Below, piece after piece: positions 26,318-33,515 of a stretch of DNA of 64,000 bases (positions within the stretch are counted from its first letter, which is position 1; each line of letters opens with the position of its first letter). Source of the DNA: an uncultured Lachnospiraceae bacterium (lineage in GTDB: Bacteria > Bacillota > Clostridia > Lachnospirales > Lachnospiraceae); NCBI GenBank assembly GCA_947243855.1, contig CAMXIK010000006.1, positions 62,001 to 126,000 on the forward strand. The letters are read 5' to 3'. A program made the position numbers and the translations under genes. Under the pieces are notes generated by a model. That model was not told the origin of the DNA and made no database searches. It saw only the letters and a list, made by a program, of their open reading frames with translations.

Positions 26318-28150
26318 ATGACTAACAAACCGGACCGTATTTTACTGGCTCACCTATTCCAGAGCTTTGTCACCACTTGGGCGTTGATGAAGGCCTCCCG
26401 CATGGAACCGGGCAATATCCTGACCTTCGTCTTCTTCCTTCTGGTGTTCTTTTTCTACCGGCACGTAAACCGCCGCATGAACCTGTTACAGCTTTCCAAC
26501 CGTGTGGCCCTTGTCACAGCGGTTCTTTTTACGCTTCTATACATGCTGGTGGACTATCCCCACTACATCGAGCTGCTTACAAGCAGACTGTACCGCGCTG
26601 TGGTTCTTACCATTATTTTTACCGGCTTTGTCTGCCTGTTTTATTATCTGCTGCACTTTTTGTATTCCTACGCCTGCGACAAAGACAGGCTGTACCGCGT
26701 TCTGCTCACCCGTTATCAGGATATTCCCTATTCCCATAACGGCCGCTATCAAAAGCTGTCCGCCTGTCTTGCGGCGGTTATCAATTTCATACGCAGCCAT
26801 ACGGCCCTGTGTGCCTTTCTGGCCTGTATGGCCGGCTGGCTGCCCTATTATCTCTATCAATATCCGGGCATCATGACCCCGGACAGCATCAATCAGCTCG
26901 AACAGATTTTGGGCGTCGTGCCTTATTCCAACCACCACCCATGGATTCATACGCTGGTTTTCGGCTTTTTTTACCACCTTGGCTTTGCGCTGACAAACAA
27001 TATGGTGATTGCCGTATCCGTTTATACCCTTTTTCAAATGTGCCTTTTGGCCGGCAGCGTAGCCTTCTTCATTTCCACCCTGCGCGCTCACAGAATCCGG
27101 CCCTTTATCCTCATTCTGATCACAGCCTTCTATGCCCTGATCCCCTACCATGCCGTCTTTTCCGTTACCGTGTGGAAAGATATTCCCTTTGCGGCGGCGG
27201 TACTGTTTTTTAGCTGTTCCATCCTGCGCCTTTCTGTGCAGGAAAAAATTTGCCCCAAAAACCTCTGTGTATTTACAATATCAGGCGTTATGATATGTCT
27301 TTTCCGCTCCAATGGATGGTATGCCTTTCTTCTTGCCGTGCCTTTCCTGCTTTTCGGCTTCCGGCATAAAGCCAGATCGGTCTATCCGCCGCTGTTTACC
27401 ATTCTTCTTTTGGCTGCGGTTGTCAGATATCCTGTTATGCGCGCCTTTCATGTGGAACCGCCCGATTTTATCGAGTCTGTCTGCATTCCCATGCAGCAGA
27501 TCACAGCCGTTATTTGTAATGACAGAGCTCTCACCGAAGAAGAATTGTCCCTGATCGAAGAGGTGGTAGACTTAACCTACATCCACGAGCTTTATAATCC
27601 CACCTTCGCCGACAACATCAAGGAGCTTGTCCGCGCGGGAAATCAAGATTATCTGATAGCGCACAAGAAAGAATTTTTGAAACTCTGGGTCGAACTGGGA
27701 CTTCGGTATCCCGGGGATTACCTAACCGCTTATGTGAATCAGACTTACGGTTACTGGTATCCCGACTCCTTCTATCTGGTTGCCGAAGCGGAAGGCGTCA
27801 GCGCCACGGATCTTGGCGTCTCCCATACGCCGTTGATCGGCGGCCCCCTCGTCATAAAAGCCAAGGAAATCGCGATCAAGCTCGGCAGTATGGTGCCCGT
27901 TTACGGCACGCTCTGGAGCATGGGCGTGGCCTGCTGGATTATGCTGTTCGGTATCAGCGTGGTGATCATCCGCAAGGACTATCACAAACTCATCTGCTAT
28001 CTGCCAAGCGTCGCCTTACTGCTCACGGTATTGGCCGCCACCCCGGTCGCCACGGAGTTTCGCTATGTTTATTTTATGGTGCTCTCTCTTCCCTTCTATC
28101 TGATCACGGCCATTCTGCCGGCCGGGGCGGACGGGGATGTCCAAGATTAG
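26318..28150 (+). CDS. DUF6020 family polytopic membrane protein
   Basis: The 610-residue protein has roughly twelve hydrophobic helices. A conserved periplasm-facing segment Y-P-G-I-M-T-P-D-S-I-N-Q near residues 186-197, then S-N-H-H-P-W-I-H-T near 207-215 and a V-W-K-D-I-P-F-A motif near 287-294, match DUF6020. That layout (acidic loop after a helix, repeated helices) resembles GT-C-type lipid-linked glycosyltransferases, so a role in cell-surface glycan or lipid modification is possible but not shown. It is monocistronic, divergent from rimP and convergent with the hydrolase gene. GGGGGAAC precedes the ATG. Confidence 0.75.
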   Translation: MTNKPDRILLAHLFQSFVTTWALMKASRMEPGNILTFVFFLLVFFFYRHVNRRMNLLQLSNRVALVTAVLFTLLYMLVDYPHYIELLTSRLYRAVVLTIIFTGFVCLFYYLLHFLYSYACDKDRLYRVLLTRYQDIPYSHNGRYQKLSACLAAVINFIRSHTALCAFLACMAGWLPYYLYQYPGIMTPDSINQLEQILGVVPYSNHHPWIHTLVFGFFYHLGFALTNNMVIAVSVYTLFQMCLLAGSVAFFISTLRAHRIRPFILILITAFYALIPYHAVFSVTVWKDIPFAAAVLFFSCSILRLSVQEKICPKNLCVFTISGVMICLFRSNGWYAFLLAVPFLLFGFRHKARSVYPPLFTILLLAAVVRYPVMRAFHVEPPDFIESVCIPMQQITAVICNDRALTEEELSLIEEVVDLTYIHELYNPTFADNIKELVRAGNQDYLIAHKKEFLKLWVELGLRYPGDYLTAYVNQTYGYWYPDSFYLVAEAEGVSATDLGVSHTPLIGGPLVIKAKEIAIKLGSMVPVYGTLWSMGVACWIMLFGISVVIIRKDYHKLICYLPSVALLLTVLAATPVATEFRYVYFMVLSLPFYLITAILPAGADGDVQD

Positions 28151-28172
28151 CAATCGGGCGCATAGAAACAGG

Positions 28173-29003
28173 CTACGGTAAAAAGAAACAGTCCCCTGTT
28201 TTTAAATGCAGGTACTGCGCGCCCTCGCCCTCCTGCGCCAGACGGCTCTGCGCCGCGTCGCCCGTACAATGATTGAACCCCGCAACCGCAATTCCCATAT
28301 CCTTGAGTATTTTAATCGTTTTCGTTAGTCTCGCCTCGTCGGCTTCCACTAAATGAGAGCCGCCAAAGACTGCGTACACTGGCTGTCCGAAACGTTCCCT
28401 CACGCTCCTGATCATATTTAAAATGCCCGGATGCGCGCAGCCCACAATCAAAACCAGTCCCTTTTCGCTTTCCAGTACCAGACAGATTTCGTCTGGGAAA
28501 TCATCCAGTACCATTCCCTCCGCCGTCCGCCGTACAAAACGGGACGGCGCTTTTTCGAAGCCGTAAACCCGTTGAAAGCCTCCCACCACATGACAGCCCT
28601 CCGTCAGGGTCTCGCAATCCTCGCAGATCCGCCGTTCTATGCCGTTGTCCGCAAGAAACGACTCCCCGAACCCACAGCCCAGATACGTGTATTTGCTGCC
28701 CTCGCTGGCATATTTTTCCTCAAAAAACCGCGGCCCCGTGATGAGCGGCGCATGGACGCCGTGGGCTGCCATATCGGGATATCCGCCCGCATGGTCGTAG
28801 TGGCTGTGGCTCAATACCACATAATCCACCCCGGTCAGAGATACGTTCATCTTCTCCGCATTTTTTCTGGCCGCGCTGCCCGCGCTGCAGTCAAACAAAA
28901 TTTTTACCCGCTCCGTCTCCACCAGAAAAGACAGCCCGTGCTCCGCAATGAGCGACCGATTCCGGGAGAGATTATTTTCTAACAATGTGCGCAGAACCAC
29001 CAT
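28173..29003 (-). CDS. Metallo-beta-lactamase-fold hydrolase (COG1237-like)
   Basis: The 276-residue enzyme carries the di-metal motif S-H-S-H-Y-D-H-A-G-G near 64-73, with further candidate ligands in G-C-A-H-P-G near 196-201 and N-H-C-T-G-D near 250-255. The overall pattern is that of proteins annotated as dihydropterin ribofuranosyl-aminobenzene phosphate synthase-like, but this annotation is weak for bacteria and the substrate is unknown. It has a GGGGAAGGGAAG site. The last codons can form a small AAACAG/CTGTTT hairpin followed by TTTTT, a possible built-in terminator. Confidence 0.85.
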   Translation of the reverse strand: MVVLRTLLENNLSRNRSLIAEHGLSFLVETERVKILFDCSAGSAARKNAEKMNVSLTGVDYVVLSHSHYDHAGGYPDMAAHGVHAPLITGPRFFEEKYASEGSKYTYLGCGFGESFLADNGIERRICEDCETLTEGCHVVGGFQRVYGFEKAPSRFVRRTAEGMVLDDFPDEICLVLESEKGLVLIVGCAHPGILNMIRSVRERFGQPVYAVFGGSHLVEADEARLTKTIKILKDMGIAVAGFNHCTGDAAQSRLAQEGEGAQYLHLKTGDCFFLP

Positions 29004-29073
29004 AGTTCTTCCCTTCCCCTTTCAAAGCGTTTTTCGTTTCCGCTTCCTTCTAAATGGCTTTTACAAGCCAATT

Positions 29074-30306
29074 TCACCGTCTGATCAGAAGCGCCGCCAC
29101 ATCGTTTACGTTAGTGCCCGTAGCGCCCGTTACAATCAGACCTTCTGTCTTCTTTAACGCGTGGTAGGCGTCGTTGTCCTGCAAAACGTCGTAAATAGAA
29201 ATACCCAGTTTCGCAAGCTTCTCCTTCGTGAAGGTATCGCTGTAGCCGCCTGCCGCATCGGTAGGGCCGTCCGTCCCGTCGCTTCCCACGCTGAACACCG
29301 CCGTACCGGGAAGTCCAGCGATCCCCTCCGCCGCTGCCAGCGCAAGCTCCTGATTCCTGCCGCCCTTCCCCTTTCCTGTCAGATGCACCACCGTCTCTCC
29401 TCCTGCTAAAAAAGCAAGACTCTTTTGGGTATCCCGATGGGTTTTCGCGATCGCCGAGAGAAACCGCCCGGCCTCCCTGGCCTCACAGGACAACTGGTCT
29501 GTCAGGATCACCGGTTCATACCCCAACTCCTTACAGGCCGCTGCGGCGGCCCTGCACAAATCGGACACACTGCCCGTAATCTGCGTTTCCACATTGGCAA
29601 GGGTTTTCGGCGTCTCCTGCGCAAGCAGCGACATCGCCCTTTCGCTCATCCGCAATTTATATTTCTTCACGACTGCAAGCGCCTCTCCACAGGTGGAAGA
29701 ATCGGGATAAGCTGGTCCCGAGGCAATCATGTCAAGCGGATCGCCCAGAATATCGCTCAAAACAATGCCGAAGACATACGCCGGCTCACAGACCTTGGCA
29801 AACCGCCCTCCCTTCACCGCAGAAAGCCGTTTCCGAATGATATTCATCTCCACAATGTCCGCTCCGCAGGCCAAAAGCTGTCCCGTAATATCCGCAAGTT
29901 CCTCCCCGCTCACCAGAGGTTTTTCAAACAGAGCCGAACCGCCGCCCGACAAAAGGAAAATCACTTCATCCTGCGCCGAAGCCCGCTCCACAAGCTCCAA
30001 AGCCTCCCTTGTCGCCTGATAGGAATTTTCATCCGGCACCGGATGCCCTGCTTCAAAACACCGGGTTCGGGAAATCTCTCCTTTCACATGACCGTACTTA
30101 GTCACCACCACGCCTGCTTCCAGCCTGTCTCCCAGTATCTCGGCCGCTGCTCTTCCCATCTGCCAGCCAGCCTTCCCGGCTGCAACCATATAAATTTTTC
30201 CCGGGCCAAACTTTCTTCCCTGCAGCGCCCTTTTCACCGCCTCGTCCGGCAGCACCGCCTGAATTGACTTTTGTATGATCTGATCCGCCTCTTCCCGTAA
30301 TGTCAT
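29074..30306 (-). CDS. Glycerate 2-kinase (MOFRL/GckA-TtuD family)
   Basis: The 410-residue protein has the N-terminal domain with A-A-G-K-A-G-W-Q-M near 42-50, G-H-P-V-P-D-E-N-S near 87-95 and L-L-S-G-G-G-S-A-L near 117-125. The C-terminal MOFRL domain has A-G-G-E-T-V-V near 300-306, G-G-R-N-Q-E-L-A-L near 316-324 and S-V-G-S-D-G-T-D-G-P-T-D-A-A-G near 341-355. It phosphorylates glycerate to 2-phosphoglycerate, linking glyoxylate, tartrate or serine breakdown to glycolysis. It lies 70 bases upstream of the hydrolase gene on the same strand; a functional link is not evident. Confidence 0.93.
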   Translation of the reverse strand: MTLREEADQIIQKSIQAVLPDEAVKRALQGRKFGPGKIYMVAAGKAGWQMGRAAAEILGDRLEAGVVVTKYGHVKGEISRTRCFEAGHPVPDENSYQATREALELVERASAQDEVIFLLSGGGSALFEKPLVSGEELADITGQLLACGADIVEMNIIRKRLSAVKGGRFAKVCEPAYVFGIVLSDILGDPLDMIASGPAYPDSSTCGEALAVVKKYKLRMSERAMSLLAQETPKTLANVETQITGSVSDLCRAAAAACKELGYEPVILTDQLSCEAREAGRFLSAIAKTHRDTQKSLAFLAGGETVVHLTGKGKGGRNQELALAAAEGIAGLPGTAVFSVGSDGTDGPTDAAGGYSDTFTKEKLAKLGISIYDVLQDNDAYHALKKTEGLIVTGATGTNVNDVAALLIRR

Positions 30307-30366
30307 ATAAGCCCTCCCTGCCGGATATCCGCGCCTGCCGTTTGTCTATTCCTATCTTCTGCCTCC

Positions 30367-30395
30367 ATTATAGCATTTTTTGCCCATGCCCACAA
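30367..30395 (-). promoter_or_regulatory. Promoter of the glycerate kinase gene
   Basis: Minus-strand TTGTGG (30390-30395), 17-base spacer, perfect TATAAT (30367-30372), 60 bases before the start codon. It separates this gene from the transporter operon upstream. Confidence 0.65.
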
Positions 30396-30404
30396 TCCGC
30401 CTAT

Positions 30405-31742
30405 TCACTCGCCCCACTCCTTGACAACCATCCCGTTTGCCAGTTCTTTATCGCACTCCGTCACAATCTTCATATCGCCTGCAAGCAGTTCGTCCGCAAT
30501 CGCCACGTAGTCCTCATTCTGGTCGAGAAGCCGCACCGTCAGGCTCCTCGCGCTGATCTCCGTTCCAAGAATCCCGTTCTTTTCTTCCAAAACATAAACG
30601 CATTTACCGCCCTCATCGCGTAACGCCTTGAGCGGAATGACATAATCATAAATCTCCGAGGTGGTGGTCACCTCCATGACTCCTTCCGTCCGTCCTCTGC
30701 CGACGCCCGCATCCAAATAAATCTTCACCGTATAGGCGCCGTTTTCCTGCACAATGGAATCCACCGTCTCAGAAGCCTCCTCTGAGCTTCCCGGAAAGCT
30801 CAGCCGCACGCTGTCACCCGTATGGAGCATAGATTTTTGTTCCTGTGTAATCACCGTGGAAAACAACAGACCGCTCTCGTCATCGGCATAACGGATCACC
30901 GCCTCCGATCCCATCCGCATACCGGACTGTACCATGACTTCCAGAACCGTACCCTCCTCTTTGGCCTTCACCCTGCCCTCCTCCAGTAAAAGCTCCGTCA
31001 GGAACGCGATCCGTTCCTGCCTCTCCCGCACTTGGCTAATGCCGGCGACTCCCATGTCAAGGCCGCTCTCCGCCGCATTTTGGGCGCGTCTGGCATCCTC
31101 AATGTCTCTGTCCGCCTGCCTCAATATTTTTTCCTTCTCAAGCTGCACATCCTCGATCGCCCGCTTTTTCTCTGCAATCTCCCTGTCAAACCGCTGCCGC
31201 TCATCCGCCCATGCAATCCAGATTTCGTCCGAGGCGTCCTCCTCGGGAATCCGGAACATATGGGTGTCCAGATCCTCCATAAGCTCTTCCAGCTTCTTTG
31301 TCTCCTCCGCAATTTTTCTGTCCAGTTCCGTGACGCTCATATCATAATCTTCCTGCGCCCGGGTAGTGTTCGTAGCTGCGTCCCGCCGTCTGACCTGCTC
31401 CTGCTGCTGCCACGCCTGCTCCTGCGCGTTAAGCCCGGCAAGCTGCGCCTGCAAATCTTCCGTGTCCACCTCATAGAGAACACTTCCAGCCTCCATCCGG
31501 TCTCCTGCCGCTACACACACCTTTTTCACCAGCAGTCCTTCCAAACCGGTAACCGCCTGCGAATGAACCGCCTCCACCGTTCCGTCCACCTGCAGCTTCT
31601 TTTGAATGGAAGCTGCGACAGGATTTGTCCACCGAATCCGCGGCATCTGACTGACATAGACTATTCGCGACACATATGTCATAATTAGCATAGCCGTCAT
31701 AAAAACCGCAAACCCTTTCCACAATTTTTTCTTCGATTCCAT
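30405..31742 (-). CDS. HlyD/RND-type membrane-fusion (periplasmic adaptor-like) protein
   Basis: The 445-residue protein has one N-terminal membrane segment (about 10-30). A split lipoyl/barrel-sandwich half follows (V-D-G-T-V-E-A-V-H-S-Q-A near 53-64, A-A-G-D-R-M-E-A-G near 78-86). A long charged coiled coil runs from 95 to about 235. The second lipoyl half has G-T-V-L-E-V-M-V-Q-S-G near 262-272, and beta-barrel domains run to the end. Such adaptors normally pair with an ABC or RND exporter, yet none is next to it; its partners in the operon are importer-type permeases. The start ATG 31740-31742 follows GGGAGG; a longer frame to 31856 overlaps the upstream gene. Confidence 0.82.
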   Translation of the reverse strand: MESKKKLWKGFAVFMTAMLIMTYVSRIVYVSQMPRIRWTNPVAASIQKKLQVDGTVEAVHSQAVTGLEGLLVKKVCVAAGDRMEAGSVLYEVDTEDLQAQLAGLNAQEQAWQQQEQVRRRDAATNTTRAQEDYDMSVTELDRKIAEETKKLEELMEDLDTHMFRIPEEDASDEIWIAWADERQRFDREIAEKKRAIEDVQLEKEKILRQADRDIEDARRAQNAAESGLDMGVAGISQVRERQERIAFLTELLLEEGRVKAKEEGTVLEVMVQSGMRMGSEAVIRYADDESGLLFSTVITQEQKSMLHTGDSVRLSFPGSSEEASETVDSIVQENGAYTVKIYLDAGVGRGRTEGVMEVTTTSEIYDYVIPLKALRDEGGKCVYVLEEKNGILGTEISARSLTVRLLDQNEDYVAIADELLAGDMKIVTECDKELANGMVVKEWGE

Positions 31743-31791
31743 TACGCCTCCCAGCCTTTTTCCTTCTGCTGATACGCAAATAAAAGTTTTT

Positions 31792-32643
31792 TCACGTTTT
31801 GACCCCGATATAGGCGATTCCCTCCTCCAACGCGTCCTGCCCAAGTGCAAAGACAAACAGTGCGGGGATCAACACCATAACCGCCACTGCAAAGGCGAAA
31901 CCCGCCTGGCTGACGGCAATCTGCGGCAGATAAAGAGACAACGGCCACATTGCCTGCTCTTCCAAAAAAGCCATGGGCTGCTCTACCAGATTCCAATACT
32001 CTAAAAAGCTCAAGACGATAGCCGCCTGTATTCCCATCTTTCCCAAGGGCAGTCCAATCTGTAAAAAAATCTGCATCTCCCCCGCGCCGTCCAGTCTGGC
32101 CGCTTCCAAGATCTCCCCCTCAATCTGGGTAAATCCCCGGTACATGATGAATACCGGAAAGGTAGAAAAGATAGCCGGAAGAATCACCGCCGCAGGATGA
32201 TTGTACAACTGCAGCTTCTGTAATACGATGTACTGCGGCAGAAGCATCACCTGAAAAGGCAGAAGCATCAGCACCACATAGAGCCCGAACAGAAAATCCC
32301 TGCCCCGGAAGCGGAAAGCGGCAAAAGCCCATGCCGAAGGCAGTCCCACCACCAACTGGCCGGCCAGAATCGCGGCCGTCATCCCCACCGTATTCCAGAA
32401 CAACTGATAGAACGCCGGCGATTCGATTAACAGTCTGTAAAAATGGCCTATCGTCGGATAAAAGGGAATCAAATGCCAGACCGCAAAGCCCTTCCCCTCA
32501 CCCAGAATCGGCGCAAGAATCCGCCTCATCTCCACACTATCCATCAGAGAACCGCTTGGAATCATCAAAAGCGGCGCACAGATCAGAGCCGCCGCTGCCG
32601 CACAGATTCCCGTGGCAAACCATACCCTTATCTTTTTCCGCAT
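31792..32643 (-). CDS. MalG-type ABC transporter permease
   Basis: The 283-residue protein has six predicted membrane helices and the cytosolic EAA loop E-A-A-R-L-D-G-A-G-E near 186-195, followed by Q-I-G-L-P-L. This is the docking site for a MsmX/MalK-type ATPase. It belongs to the carbohydrate ABC permease group. The ATG at 32641-32643 overlaps the preceding permease's TAA by one base, and GGAGGCGGGG lies seven bases upstream. No ATPase gene is in the cluster, so a shared ATPase from elsewhere would be needed. Confidence 0.9.
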   Translation of the reverse strand: MRKKIRVWFATGICAAAAALICAPLLMIPSGSLMDSVEMRRILAPILGEGKGFAVWHLIPFYPTIGHFYRLLIESPAFYQLFWNTVGMTAAILAGQLVVGLPSAWAFAAFRFRGRDFLFGLYVVLMLLPFQVMLLPQYIVLQKLQLYNHPAAVILPAIFSTFPVFIMYRGFTQIEGEILEAARLDGAGEMQIFLQIGLPLGKMGIQAAIVLSFLEYWNLVEQPMAFLEEQAMWPLSLYLPQIAVSQAGFAFAVAVMVLIPALFVFALGQDALEEGIAYIGVKT

Positions 32644-33515
32644 TACCCCGCCTCCAGTCTTTTCTGCAAAAGCAGGCACACACAAAGCAATACAAGCGAC
32701 AGAATCACCGTCAGCGCCGCCATCCTGTCAAACTCCAGTTTCAAATACCAGTTCTGCAAAAGATGCTGTAAAAAATAAATATGTTCCTGCGGATAACTGC
32801 CCGCCACCATCCAAACCTCCCGGTAGCTTTTAAAAATCTGCAATACGGACAGCATCCCTATCGTGAAAAAGCTGCCGGAAAGTCCCGGCCGAATGATATA
32901 ATGCCAGTTCTGCCATCTGTTTGCGCCGTCCACCTGCGCTGCCTCCTCCACTTCCTTCGGCAGCGCCGAAAGTCCCGCAAGCCAGAGAATGACCATATAC
33001 CCCGTATTTTTCCACAAGAAACTGCACACCACCACCGCTAATGCCCATTCGGTATTGAGATAGTCGATCGCGTCAAAAACAGGGAGCGCCGCGATCTGTT
33101 CCGATACTTTCGTCACTACGCCGTTAATCACTCCCTGTCTGTCAATCAGAATCTGCAGCGTCAAAACCATGACCGCCGCCGGCACCGCCATAGGCAAGAG
33201 CATTGCCGACACCAATCTGCGCCTCTGCAGGAGACCTCGTAATAACAGCGACAGCATCAGACTAATTCCCATCAGAAGCGGCACGCCCACCGCCATATAC
33301 AAAAACGTATTGCGCACGGCCAGCATGAAAGCGCCGTTTTCCACCACCGCGCGGTAATGATCCATCCCCACAAAGGCATTGTTGCCTGATTTTACAAACG
33401 AGCGCCGCGCCACCTCAAAAAAGGGAAGCAGATAAAAAAGCATGACCCCTGCAAATCCCGGCAAAAGAAACAGCAGCCTCTTACTCTTCCATCGCAATCG
33501 CCATCTTCCTCTCAA
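32643..33515 (-). CDS. MalF-type ABC transporter permease (TTG start)
   Basis: The 290-residue protein has six membrane helices, starting with L-L-F-L-L-P-G-F-A-G-V, and an EAA loop E-E-A-A-Q-V-D-G-A-N-R near 190-200. It is the partner of the MalG-type permease. No ATG precedes the first helix: the earliest in-frame ATG is at residue 25, inside the helix. Initiation must therefore be at TTG 33513-33515 or TTG 33495-33497, both within the end of the upstream solute-binding gene. The 35-base overlap suggests translational coupling to that gene. Confidence 0.87.
   Translation of the reverse strand: MRGRWRLRWKSKRLLFLLPGFAGVMLFYLLPFFEVARRSFVKSGNNAFVGMDHYRAVVENGAFMLAVRNTFLYMAVGVPLLMGISLMLSLLLRGLLQRRRLVSAMLLPMAVPAAVMVLTLQILIDRQGVINGVVTKVSEQIAALPVFDAIDYLNTEWALAVVVCSFLWKNTGYMVILWLAGLSALPKEVEEAAQVDGANRWQNWHYIIRPGLSGSFFTIGMLSVLQIFKSYREVWMVAGSYPQEHIYFLQHLLQNWYLKLEFDRMAALTVILSLVLLCVCLLLQKRLEAG

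Noticed and set aside
29050..29073. Terminator after the glycerate kinase gene
   Set aside because: TGGCTT-GTAA-AAGCCA is followed by only three T; too weak to list as a terminator.
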